Assembly (NCBI GenBank): GCA_038322235.1
Contig: JBBQFQ010000014.1
Span: forward strand, 32,193-96,192
Reading direction: 5' to 3'
Source of the DNA: SZAS-18 sp038322235
GTDB taxonomy: Bacteria; Verrucomicrobiota; Verrucomicrobiia; Chthoniobacterales; SZAS-18
Length of the DNA: 64,000 nucleotides
The position numbers and the translations under genes were made by a program. The notes beneath the pieces are model-generated. The model saw only the letters and a list, made by a program, of their open reading frames with translations. It did not search any database and was not told the DNA's origin. Shown here piece after piece: positions 1 to 8,413 of the stretch; within the stretch, counting starts at the first letter, position 1, and each line of letters begins with the position of its first letter.

Positions 1-3000
1 GCCACGCCCACGGCGAGCTTGGTGATCTTGAAGGCCTCGAACGAGATGGGACCCTGAACCATCGCGATGCCGCCGGCCATGCCTACGGGATGGACGCTGC
101 CTTGGCCATTGCCCTGGGTGATGAAGCTGAACTTCGCGTCGAGATCCACCTTTACGCCCGGCGTGAGGAAGTCGATCGCCACGTTCTTCGCGCCGATGAT
201 GACCTCTGTCAGCGTGTCGCTCCCGAGCCCCTGGGCGCACCCCGGCGGCGTATCCTTGGAGGTGTATTGATTGATCTCGAGATAGGCCTCGATGTGGGTG
301 GGATCGGGCACCTTGAACTCGAATTTTCCGTCGAGTCGCAGCTTCCGCAGCGCGTCACCGTTGAAGGTGGCGTAGCCCTGGATCGAGCCGGATCCGAGAT
401 ACGACGCGAATTCGCCGAGCACGCCGTTGATCGCATCGTCCACCTCCGAAAGCAGGCCGGAGACGGTCTTCTTGATCAGCTTGTTCACCTCGGCAAAGAC
501 CGAGTCGAGCCCCTGACGGATCGAGACTTCGACGTCCTGCAGGCGCTGCTTGATCGCGCTCTGAATCTTCGCGAGCAGCTTCGTGCCGAAGAAGCGGTCG
601 TAGATCGCGTTCTCGATCTTCATCCGCACTTCCGCCTTCGTGTAGGCGAGGAAATTCTTCCCCGGGACCCCGACCTGGAAGACGTTGAGATACCCGCTGA
701 TCTCTGTGTTCACCGCGGCAGAAAGCGCGTCGAGCTCGGCAATCTGGGCATTCACGATCGCGGAGAGCTCGTTCGCGAGATCCCCGCCCGAATTTACCGC
801 GGACTGGACCTGCACCAGAACGCCGCGGAGCTGCACGAGCGCGGCCCGGAGATCGGCGAGGGTGGGCTGCGCGTCCTTGAGGAGCGGATCGATGATGTCG
901 CCGATCTTTTGATCGATCCCGGCGCCGCCGACGAGCGAGCCGAGCGTGCCACCGATCTGCTGGCTGAGCGTCTTGATCAGCTCGCGAGCGAGATTGCGGG
1001 CGATCGGGAGATTGCCGTTTCCGTCCGGGGCGAGGAACTGGTTGTCGATCAGATCGAGCGCGTTCTTCGTATCGTCGACGAACTGGGTGATCTGCTTAAA
1101 CTGGTTCGTGACGTTGTTCACGCCATTGAGCACCGCCGACACCTGATTCCGCAGAGCGCTGTTCGGTCCGAAGAGCGGGTTCAGCTTGTTGCTAATCGTG
1201 ACCGGGTTCCACTGGTTGTTGACCCAGAGCGTGTTGAGGTCGGTATAGAGCTGGTCGCTCAGCGGGGAGATCACCGGATCGAGGGCCGTCGTGACGTAGT
1301 CGCGCAGCTGATCGTTGAGCATTTTTCCGAGCGATTGCAGACCGTCGTCGACCCCCTGGAAGATCACGCCGCAGCCGGCGTCCGTGGCGGCCTTGAAGAC
1401 ACCGGTCGCGTCATCGAGCTGGTTCACCACGAAGTTCGCGAGATTGATCTTCGGCACGCCGGAGTAGGAGGCTCCGAACGTGAGCTCGGCGCGCTCGGCG
1501 CTGAGATACGGCAGGCGGTGGTCGATCTTCAGGATCACGAGCTGCTGCGCGAGCTCCGCCGCCGCTGGGGTATTCTGGCTCTTGCTCGCATCGAGCGACG
1601 CGAAGGACCGCGTGGCCGAAGTCCACTGGAGCTTGTATTGCAGGACGATGCCGCCGCCGAGCCAGCTCTGGCGCGCGATCGTCATGTACTTCGGATCGGT
1701 GTTGTAGATCGTGCGCGACTCGCCCGATCCTCCCGCGGAGACCGGATACGGCAGGCCGCGATTCCAGGCATCGTGATACGTCGCCGTGTCGAAATAGCTC
1801 GTGGTCGAACCACCGGTATCCCACGTGCCGTTTGCGAGATTGATGACCGACGTCTGCCAGTTGCTCGGCTGCGTGGGATCGGCCGGCGGGCGGTTCGGCG
1901 AGGTCTGCAGGTGAATCTGCGGCGACTCGAAGAAAGAGACCTTGAGACGGCCACCGAAGTTCCAGAAGCCGTTCGGCACCCCGGCTGGATTGTGCGTCCA
2001 GTTCGGCGCCGTGCCCGTGACGTTCAGATACGCATCGACCACCGGCGAGAAGAAGTAATCCTCAAATCCACCTTGGGTGGTCTTCCGCTTCGGGCCCTGG
2101 AATTTCACCTGCTTCGGCACCTTGAAGCGCGAGTCCAGGCCGATGAGACCGCCGCCCTTGGAATCGGAGAAGTTCTTGTTGATCAGGTTCCCGTTGCTGA
2201 GGAATCCGACCGTGCCCGAGAGCGTATCGACGATGTGCGAGGAGTAGCTGAGCAGGCCCAGCGTGAGATACCCCTCGGAGACGCTGCAAGAGTCCGGCTG
2301 CAGGAACTGCATCGCCAGGATGTCGATCGGCGCCTGCCAGTAATTGAGCACCTGCGGCGGCGTCGAGTTGGCGATCTTCGCCTTATCGAGCCCGCCGTTG
2401 CAGAAGAACTTCAGCTCCGCGAAATCGACGAAGATATTCGACGGATTCGGCACGACGACCCGGCCGTTCACGCGGGAGTCGCGCACGCCGTTGTCGAGGA
2501 ACGAGAGCCCGAAATTCGTGAGCGTGAACTGGTACCCGTAAAGCGTGATGTTTTCCGCCGGGCCGGCGACCTTGTCCTGCATGCCAGTCACCCCGCCGGG
2601 ACGGACGTACCACTTGCACCGGTTCTTCAGCGCATACGGACCGTAGGGCTTCCCGGCGAGCGTGCTCTGGCCCTTGATCCCGGAGTCAGTCGCATCGTTC
2701 GCGCCGAGTCGCACATTGTAGCCGGGATATTCCGAGCGGCCGTCCGCGTAGCTGACGGCGGTGGGCCGCTCGCTTGCCGCGGCCGTCGCGGAGTCCACAC
2801 CGGTGAGCAGGATGACGCCCGGTCCGTCGTTGACGGCGGGCGGCTGGTCCGCTCCGCGCAGAAAGATGCCGGCCATCGCGAAGGTGCCCTGGGCGAACGG
2901 GGTCACGACCCGATGCGCGTAAGAGCCCAACGAGGGAATGAAACCCCACTTCAAATCAAGTCCGGTCGAAAACACGCCGGTGGCGACGAAACCGCCATCG

Positions 3001-5051
3001 GGCGTCACGCGCAGGGTTGCACTGTCCGGGGTGAAGGTCTGCGTCGTGCTCGGGGCGCCCGAGGGGTCGCACGCGGGATCCAGACAGCCGTTCAGCCACG
3101 GCATCGAAATGTTCAGATTGCTCGCTGCGAGTTGGAGCGAGCTCACCGAGGTGATGGCGTCGCCGGCGATGGTGATCTGGCCGGAGCCGATGAGCATCGA
3201 GGCCCCCCAGGGGAAGTGGGTGCGCAGCGTCTGGAGCGAGGGGTTGCTGAAGACGAACTTGCCGGAGAGTTCTGCGCCGCCCTGCGCTCCGGATCGAACA
3301 AAAATCTGCGTCCCCAATGGATTCTGGGCCCAGCGCCAATACTGCTCGTTCGAACGCTTGTACCCCAGTGCCGCCGGAACGGGCGAAGTCTCGAGCTGGG
3401 TCAGCTCCGCGCTGCGCACGTAAGCCGCATTCGTCACGACCGAGGCGAGATCAAACCGACCGGTGCCGAGGGTCCAGGTGGTGGACGTGACGCGGAGAAA
3501 GATCGGCTTCGATTCCTCCATCACCCACGCACTTCCGCCCACCGGGAACCAGGTCAGACTCGATGCGACCGGATCGAGCGACTGCGTGAGCACCACGTTC
3601 GTGAAGGTGAAACGCGGATTCAACGTTTTCGAGGTCGAAGCTGTCGCCCAACCCATGCCGGCCGGGAGGATCGTCGAGATGGTCCCCGCCGTGCCGCCGC
3701 TGAGATCGAGCACGATGTTCGAGCGATCAAAGCGCACGCCGGAGAGCGAATCACGATCGGGCAGCGACGGGGGAACGAGCGCGACGCTCGAGGCGCCGCG
3801 AATGATCGCATTGCCGTTCGTCAGCAACGAGACCGTCGCCGCCGGACTGGCCGTGTAGGCATGCGACGAGCCGTCCACCGTCGCGCTGGCGATCAGCAAC
3901 GAGGTGTCGACCCGCACGGGGGGCCCCGCCACCACGGCGGCGCCTGACGAAGGATTATTCGTCACGCTGCTCAGCGTGGTGACGATCGGGTTAGCGGACG
4001 ATGGACCGAAGATGAGCTTGCCGTTGAAATGCAAGAGCCGGGCGTTGCCGAGGGTCCGGGAATTTCCGGGCAGGATCAGCGGCAGAGTCGGCGGATTCAA
4101 GAATCCGGGGCGTTCGACGTGCACGACCGAGACCGTCGCGAAGTACGTTTTGCCCGGAGAGTCGAGCTGGATGCCGGCCGCCGGGCGGAAATTCAGCGAG
4201 GCGGTGCCGGTAACGGTCGCAGGGATTTGCAGAAAGTTCGTCGCGTAGGTGGGTACAGGGATCGACTGCGCCGTGTTGCTGCTTGCCAGCGTGATGGGAA
4301 CGGCGGGCGCCGCGGTGTCGAAGAGCTGCACCGTGAAGCTGAGCCCGATGTTGTGCGTCTGCGGCAGGACCTGCGGCTCGTCGAAACGGTAGAGCGTGTA
4401 GGGGACATTCAGAACGAAGTCGCCGTTTGCCGGATCGGTCTGAACGGCAAACGTCTGAGTGTACGAGGTTCCGCTCTCGAGATACGCGACGACGTTCGCG
4501 TTTACGTCCGTCGCGTCGGGCCCCGTGAAATGCGCGAAGCGAAAGTCGTTCGTGCTTCCGCCGGTCGCGAGCGTCCCACCGCCCCGGCCCCCCAACACCG
4601 CGATCGCCTCCACGCGATAGAAGGTATTCGGGTCGAGCGTGACGGTCGGAACGAGATTGACGGTGCGAACTGTCGAAACGATTCCGGCGCTCGGGGAGGA
4701 GAGAGTCGCGAAGGCGCCCGCGACGTAGCCACTCGCATCGGCGTGCTCGCAGGGGACGATGACGTTGCTCGCATCGACGAGCCGGAAACGCGCCGCGATC
4801 GAGGCCGAAAAAGCCACGCTGGTGAAAGCGGTCACCTGCGTCTGCACCGGGATATACCAGCGCGCGGCAAACGGATTCGAGAACTCGGGAAGGTCATTGG
4901 TGCGGTCCGCGTTGATGACGAAGCGCGGACCGCTGGCCGGATAGTTGACGACGGTGGAACTGCTCACCGTATACGTCTGCGCGGGCAGCAGCGGAGTGAC
5001 TCCCAGCAGGAGAAGGGCGCCGAGCAGGCGAAGGATCAGGGAACGGTTCAT
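1..5051 (-). CDS. Giant secreted protein, partial (3' end beyond the left edge)
   Basis: The reverse strand is open from an ATG at 5051 to the window edge, giving at least 1683 codons with no stop. The protein opens with a clean signal peptide (MNRSLILRLLGALLLLG, cut near PAQT), so it is exported. The first ~1100 residues read as beta-rich, Ser/Thr/Gly/Asn-rich extracellular sequence. Roughly the last 500 visible residues change to a helical, Ala/Leu/Gln/Asp-rich stretch that could be coiled coil, then return to beta-type sequence. I recognise no named domain. Two cysteine-rich spots (around GCLDPACDP and KNRCKWYV) may form disulfides. An antisense open frame covers most of it but is Arg/Glu-rich and unlike a real protein. 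It stands alone, facing away from the window. Function unknown; probably a cell-surface or secreted structural protein. Confidence 0.75.
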   Translation of the reverse strand, partial: MNRSLILRLLGALLLLGVTPLLPAQTYTVSSSTVVNYPASGPRFVINADRTNDLPEFSNPFAARWYIPVQTQVTAFTSVAFSASIAARFRLVDASNVIVPCEHADASGYVAGAFATLSSPSAGIVSTVRTVNLVPTVTLDPNTFYRVEAIAVLGGRGGGTLATGGSTNDFRFAHFTGPDATDVNANVVAYLESGTSYTQTFAVQTDPANGDFVLNVPYTLYRFDEPQVLPQTHNIGLSFTVQLFDTAAPAVPITLASSNTAQSIPVPTYATNFLQIPATVTGTASLNFRPAAGIQLDSPGKTYFATVSVVHVERPGFLNPPTLPLILPGNSRTLGNARLLHFNGKLIFGPSSANPIVTTLSSVTNNPSSGAAVVAGPPVRVDTSLLIASATVDGSSHAYTASPAATVSLLTNGNAIIRGASSVALVPPSLPDRDSLSGVRFDRSNIVLDLSGGTAGTISTILPAGMGWATASTSKTLNPRFTFTNVVLTQSLDPVASSLTWFPVGGSAWVMEESKPIFLRVTSTTWTLGTGRFDLASVVTNAAYVRSAELTQLETSPVPAALGYKRSNEQYWRWAQNPLGTQIFVRSGAQGGAELSGKFVFSNPSLQTLRTHFPWGASMLIGSGQITIAGDAITSVSSLQLAASNLNISMPWLNGCLDPACDPSGAPSTTQTFTPDSATLRVTPDGGFVATGVFSTGLDLKWGFIPSLGSYAHRVVTPFAQGTFAMAGIFLRGADQPPAVNDGPGVILLTGVDSATAAASERPTAVSYADGRSEYPGYNVRLGANDATDSGIKGQSTLAGKPYGPYALKNRCKWYVRPGGVTGMQDKVAGPAENITLYGYQFTLTNFGLSFLDNGVRDSRVNGRVVVPNPSNIFVDFAELKFFCNGGLDKAKIANSTPPQVLNYWQAPIDILAMQFLQPDSCSVSEGYLTLGLLSYSSHIVDTLSGTVGFLSNGNLINKNFSDSKGGGLIGLDSRFKVPKQVKFQGPKRKTTQGGFEDYFFSPVVDAYLNVTGTAPNWTHNPAGVPNGFWNFGGRLKVSFFESPQIHLQTSPNRPPADPTQPSNWQTSVINLANGTWDTGGSTTSYFDTATYHDAWNRGLPYPVSAGGSGESRTIYNTDPKYMTIARQSWLGGGIVLQYKLQWTSATRSFASLDASKSQNTPAAAELAQQLVILKIDHRLPYLSAERAELTFGASYSGVPKINLANFVVNQLDDATGVFKAATDAGCGVIFQGVDDGLQSLGKMLNDQLRDYVTTALDPVISPLSDQLYTDLNTLWVNNQWNPVTISNKLNPLFGPNSALRNQVSAVLNGVNNVTNQFKQITQFVDDTKNALDLIDNQFLAPDGNGNLPIARNLARELIKTLSQQIGGTLGSLVGGAGIDQKIGDIIDPLLKDAQPTLADLRAALVQLRGVLVQVQSAVNSGGDLANELSAIVNAQIAELDALSAAVNTEISGYLNVFQVGVPGKNFLAYTKAEVRMKIENAIYDRFFGTKLLAKIQSAIKQRLQDVEVSIRQGLDSVFAEVNKLIKKTVSGLLSEVDDAINGVLGEFASYLGSGSIQGYATFNGDALRKLRLDGKFEFKVPDPTHIEAYLEINQYTSKDTPPGCAQGLGSDTLTEVIIGAKNVAIDFLTPGVKVDLDAKFSFITQGNGQGSVHPVGMAGGIAMVQGPISFEAFKITKLAVGV

Positions 5052-5485
5052 GGGAGCAGGAGACGCGGGAACGCTGGTGCCATCAGCCCTGAGGGGCGGT
5101 CGGGCGGATGGAAGAGCGCTGCGAGTGGGACATACTGGGCTTCACTCGGAATCTACGAAGTCGCTGAGCCGGGGTTTCCGAGTTTCCGCCGTTCAGCGCG
5201 GCAATTCGCCTGGCTCCCTCGAGAAATCCGGCTCGATGCGACGACCGAAAGCGCGCGTCCGCGAGCGCGGTCTTCCCTTGGGCGCGAGCAATTTCCCACG
5301 AGCCGCGCGGCGCGCCTCGGCGACGCAGAGCTGGCGAGATTTCGTATGACACGTTCGTCCTCGCCTCGCCTGATCGCTGCGAACGTCCGCGATTCCCGGG
5401 GACCATCGCGCTCCCCTCACCGGCCGCGACCCCGCGTGCGTCGCGAGAGCCGCGCCGCCGGCATGAACGTCACGCACCCTGACCG
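5052..5485. other. Intergenic region, nothing recognised
   Basis: This 434-base gap lies between the start of the giant secreted protein and the stop of the hydrolase gene. Open frames cross it on both strands, but they are Arg/Ser/Ala-rich with no start context or family resemblance. The promoter of the giant protein should lie here, but I cannot point to convincing -35/-10 boxes. Confidence 0.4.
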
Positions 5486-6409
5486 CTACCGCGTTCCGCT
5501 CGTCGCGAGTTCGCGATCCCTCGACTCCCCCGCGGCCCCAGGCGCGATCGCGAGAAAGTCGAGCACGCGCTGATGCACCCCGGGATCGCGCAGGACGCGA
5601 AGATGCCCGAGCCGCGAAACCGTCGCATGCTCCGCCGCCGGCCACGCGGCGGCCAGTTCGCGCGATTCAGCGACAGACGTGATCCGGTCGTCGTCGGAAT
5701 GGATGACCAACGCGGGCACGTGGAGGCGGGGCGCGAAATGAATGGGGGTGATCTCGTCAAACGGCGCACCGAGCCAGCGCTCGCCATCCTGAACCAGCGC
5801 CGTGCGGGTCCGCGGACTGAGCCGATGCGCCCGCGAGAACAGCTCGAGAAAGGAATCGAAGCGCGCGAACGGCGAGATGAGGACCACGCGCCGGACCGGG
5901 AGGCCGCGCGAGAGGGCGAGCGCCGCCGCGCCACCGCCCAGCGAGTGCGCGACGAGCGTGGCGATGGGGCCGATCAACTTTTCCGCTTCGCCCACTGCGT
6001 CCGCAAAATGCAGCAGCGAGGCGAGCGTGCCACCGGAGCGACCGTGTCCCGGCAGATCGAGGGAGACGACCCGATGTCCCGCGCGCACGAGTTCCGCCGC
6101 GAGGGGATCAAACTGCGCCGCATATCCGCCCCAGCCGTGCAGGAGCAGCGCGACCGGGCCGAGACCGCGGCTGTAGCCTTGCACGACCAGCCCCCGCGAG
6201 CGGAAACGGAAAGGCGCCGCGCCCTCCGGTGACAGGAGGGTCCGGGGCGGCGGCAGGAAATAGCAACGGCGCGCGATCGCACCTGCGCTCGCTCCGAGAA
6301 GTCGGCCGGCGAAGCGCAGGAACAACCAACCAGCTAGTTGGAGCGCCTGTCTAGGAATACGACCGATCGTGCTTATAAATAATGACGAAGAGGCGGATTT
6401 GGTTTTCAT
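5486..6409 (-). CDS. Alpha/beta hydrolase, probably membrane-associated
   Basis: A 307-residue serine hydrolase of the alpha/beta-hydrolase fold. The oxyanion-hole motif HGWGG is at residues 91-95, the nucleophile elbow AHSLGG has Ser156, the acid is in HSDDDRIT (about 239-241) and the catalytic His is in LGHLRVL (about 269), so the triad looks complete. Residues 21-45 are hydrophobic and could anchor the enzyme. It lies 26 bases after the TetR gene on the same strand, so the two are probably co-transcribed and the regulator may control it. The substrate cannot be told. The start is uncertain: an operator-like motif lies inside codons 9-17 of this reading, and a downstream TTG (codon 31) would move that motif into the leader. 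Confidence 0.85.
   Translation of the reverse strand: MKTKSASSSLFISTIGRIPRQALQLAGWLFLRFAGRLLGASAGAIARRCYFLPPPRTLLSPEGAAPFRFRSRGLVVQGYSRGLGPVALLLHGWGGYAAQFDPLAAELVRAGHRVVSLDLPGHGRSGGTLASLLHFADAVGEAEKLIGPIATLVAHSLGGGAAALALSRGLPVRRVVLISPFARFDSFLELFSRAHRLSPRTRTALVQDGERWLGAPFDEITPIHFAPRLHVPALVIHSDDDRITSVAESRELAAAWPAAEHATVSRLGHLRVLRDPGVHQRVLDFLAIAPGAAGESRDRELATSGTR
6361..6383 (-). promoter_or_regulatory. Possible TetR-family operator, copy 2
   Basis: The reverse strand here reads GCACGATCGGTC next to an A/T run. The same 12-mer with one mismatch sits in front of the TetR gene at 7037-7048, also beside an A/T run. TetR-family regulators commonly bind partly palindromic sites of this kind upstream of themselves and their targets. 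Against it, the motif lies inside the annotated hydrolase reading frame. Inference only. Confidence 0.3.
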
Positions 6410-6435
6410 GCGAAGTGCGGGCGGAGTGGCCGGGG

Positions 6436-7023
6436 CTAAATCCCGAAGTTGGCGCGGAGTCGCGCGAAGGCTGTTTCGGCGCGCTCGCGGCCGCGGGGAT
6501 CGCGCAGCAGGCGGTGCACGTGCTGGAGATTCAGGCCGATCGCTTTGAACTCGTAAACGAACTGATCCGCGTCGAACGGGTCAACCCCGGCGCGCTCGGC
6601 TGCACCCTGCGCCACCCGGCGAATGACGTCGTGGAACTGATGCTCGGATTCAACCAGCCGGTCGCGCACGGGACCTGGACGGTCATCGTATTCCGCGGAA
6701 AGCGAGATGAAGATGCAGCCCGCGTTCCAGGGCTTGTCGGCGATCCAGGAAACGTAGCCCGTGAACAGCGTCTGGAGACGCTCGCCTCCCCGCGGTTTCG
6801 CCAGCGCGGGAGCCACGACATCAGACGTAAACCGATCGATCGCCTCCTCCAGGACCGCGAGCTGGAGCGACTCCTTCGATTTGAAGTGCGCAAAGAGCCC
6901 GCTCTTCGAAAGGTTCACGCTCGTCGCCAGCTCCCCGAGAGTCATCCCCTCCAAACCGAGACGCCTCGCCTGGTTCAGCGCTTCCTCCACAATCGACTGT
7001 CGCGTGTCGCTGCCTTTGGACAT
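6436..7023 (-). CDS. TetR/AcrR-family transcriptional regulator
   Basis: A 195-residue protein of the usual TetR size. The N-terminal helix-turn-helix spans about residues 25-50 (TLGELATSVNLSKSGLFAHF), with the conserved KSKE that follows it. The remainder is an all-helical ligand-binding and dimerisation domain, containing WNAGCIFISLSAEYDD. Such proteins repress genes until a small ligand binds. It is the first gene of a two-gene unit with the alpha/beta hydrolase (26-base gap), which is its likeliest target. A repeated motif upstream (7028-7048) is a candidate operator, so autoregulation is plausible. The ligand is unknown. Confidence 0.9.
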   Translation of the reverse strand: MSKGSDTRQSIVEEALNQARRLGLEGMTLGELATSVNLSKSGLFAHFKSKESLQLAVLEEAIDRFTSDVVAPALAKPRGGERLQTLFTGYVSWIADKPWNAGCIFISLSAEYDDRPGPVRDRLVESEHQFHDVIRRVAQGAAERAGVDPFDADQFVYEFKAIGLNLQHVHRLLRDPRGRERAETAFARLRANFGI

Positions 7024-7027
7024 ACAG

Positions 7028-7048
7028 TAATAAATAGCACGGTCGGTC
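7028..7048. promoter_or_regulatory. Possible TetR-family operator, copy 1
   Basis: The motif GCACGGTCGGTC with an adjoining TAATAAATA run lies 5-25 bases upstream of the TetR start codon, where a bound repressor would block transcription. A near-identical motif occurs at 6361-6372 in the other orientation. The A/T run could hold the -10 element. No experiment or alignment backs this. Confidence 0.35.
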
Positions 7049-7148
7049 AGTTCGACAAGAGAATTTGATCAGGCGACTCCCGTTGGTGCTGAGGTCCGAA
7101 AACGGCGCGACCCCGGAATCTCGCTGTGTCAGATTTTTCCACCGACCC

Positions 7149-7976
7149 ATGAATTCGCCAAATCCCTCCCCTGCCGAAGCCTTTCGCCGCCTGCATCAGG
7201 AGGGCTTGCTCCTCCTTTCCAACGCTTGGGATGCCGGTACCGCCCGTCTAATCGAGAGCTTGGGCGCCCGTGCCATCGCGTCAACGAGTGCGGGAGTCGC
7301 CTGGTCGCACGGATACGCTGACGGCGACGAGTTGCCGATCAAACTGCTCGTCGCGACCGTCGCGGAAATCGTCCGGGTCGTACGCGTGCCGCTCAGCGTG
7401 GACGTGGAGGGCGGTTACTCCGTCGATCCCGTCCGGGTCGCGGAGAACGTTGCCGCCGTGATCGGGGCCGGCGCGGTCGGGATCAATCTCGAGGACGGCG
7501 ACGGGGGCGTCGACCTGCTCTGTGCGAAGATCGCCGCGGTGAAGCAAACCAGCGCACGACTGGGTATTCCGCTCTTCATCAACGCTCGCACCGACGTGTT
7601 TCTCTTCGGTCTCTTCCCACCGGAGCGGCGCCTGGAGGAATCGCTGGCCCGCGCGGCGGCTTATCGGGAAGCCGGCGCCGACGGGATCTTCGTTCCCGGC
7701 GTCATCGACCCCGCGGACATTCGCGCCCTCGCGACCGGTCAGTCGCTGCCGCTAAATGTCCTCGCCCGGCGCGCGCTCCCGCCCGCCGCCGCGCTGGAGG
7801 AGCTTGGCGTTCGCCGCCTCAGCGCCGGGTCCTGGGTCACGGAGAGCGTCTTCGAAACGGTGCGCTCGCTCACGAGCGCGTTTCTCCGCGACGGAGAGTC
7901 TGCGCCGCTCACGGCTCACGCCATGCCGTATGGCGAGATCAATGCCTTGATGGCCGAACCCGCGGCGCGCGGGTAG
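7149..7976 (+). CDS. Isocitrate lyase / PEP mutase-family protein
   Basis: A 275-residue TIM-barrel enzyme of the isocitrate lyase/phosphoenolpyruvate mutase superfamily. The sequence shows the family landmarks in order: NAWDAGTARL near the N-terminus, SVDVEGGYS (metal-binding acidic loop), GAVGINLEDGDGG and LFINARTDVF. The length fits the short PEP-mutase-like subfamily, whose members act on C-C or C-P bonds of 2-oxo or phosphono acids; the exact substrate cannot be assigned. I chose the ATG at 7149 because the upstream extension (28 residues) is not family-like. The cupin gene follows after 8 bases, suggesting co-transcription. Confidence 0.85.
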   Translation: MNSPNPSPAEAFRRLHQEGLLLLSNAWDAGTARLIESLGARAIASTSAGVAWSHGYADGDELPIKLLVATVAEIVRVVRVPLSVDVEGGYSVDPVRVAENVAAVIGAGAVGINLEDGDGGVDLLCAKIAAVKQTSARLGIPLFINARTDVFLFGLFPPERRLEESLARAAAYREAGADGIFVPGVIDPADIRALATGQSLPLNVLARRALPPAAALEELGVRRLSAGSWVTESVFETVRSLTSAFLRDGESAPLTAHAMPYGEINALMAEPAARG

Positions 7977-7984
7977 CATTTCCC

Positions 7985-8314
7985 ATGAAAATCACCGCCC
8001 TCCCCTTCGGCGTCACCGACTGGTCCAGCGTGCCGACCGAGCGAAAACCCGGCGAGACCGGCTGGGCCGACTGGCGGACCCGCCAGTTCAGCGACGTGCG
8101 CGTCCGCATGCTCGAATATTCCCCTGGATACCGGGCCGATCACTGGTGCTCCAAAGGTCATTTTCTCTTGTGCCTCGAAGGCGAGCTGACGACCGAACTC
8201 GAAGATGGCCGTCAATTCGTCCTCCGTCCCGGGATGAGCTATCAGGTCGCCGACGGCGCCGAGCCGCATCGCTCGTGGACGGAGGGCGGCGCGAAGCTCT
8301 TCGTGGTGGACTGA
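7985..8314 (+). CDS. Small cupin-fold protein (DHCW-type)
   Basis: A 109-residue single-domain cupin. The core shows YRADHWCSKGHFLLCLEGEL followed by FVLRPGMSYQV and EPHRSW, the two cupin motifs of a small beta-barrel. The ADHWC segment resembles the DHCW-motif cupin group. Metal ligands would be His and Glu residues of these motifs. It follows the PEP-mutase-family gene by 8 bases and is likely translated from the same message. Catalytic role unknown. Confidence 0.8.
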   Translation: MKITALPFGVTDWSSVPTERKPGETGWADWRTRQFSDVRVRMLEYSPGYRADHWCSKGHFLLCLEGELTTELEDGRQFVLRPGMSYQVADGAEPHRSWTEGGAKLFVVD

Positions 8315-8413
8315 GCCTTCCAGCCAATCGCCTTGCGTCGCCGATCAATTCCGCGGTAGCATCCGCGTTTCGGCCGAGGGTCCGGCTCGGATCTCACCCC
8401 ATCCTTATCTTCC

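Noticed and set aside
90..3947. 1285-codon open frame on the + strand
   Set aside because: It is antisense to the giant secreted protein, Arg/Glu/Asp-rich, with no signal peptide or domain; high GC leaves the antisense frame free of stops.
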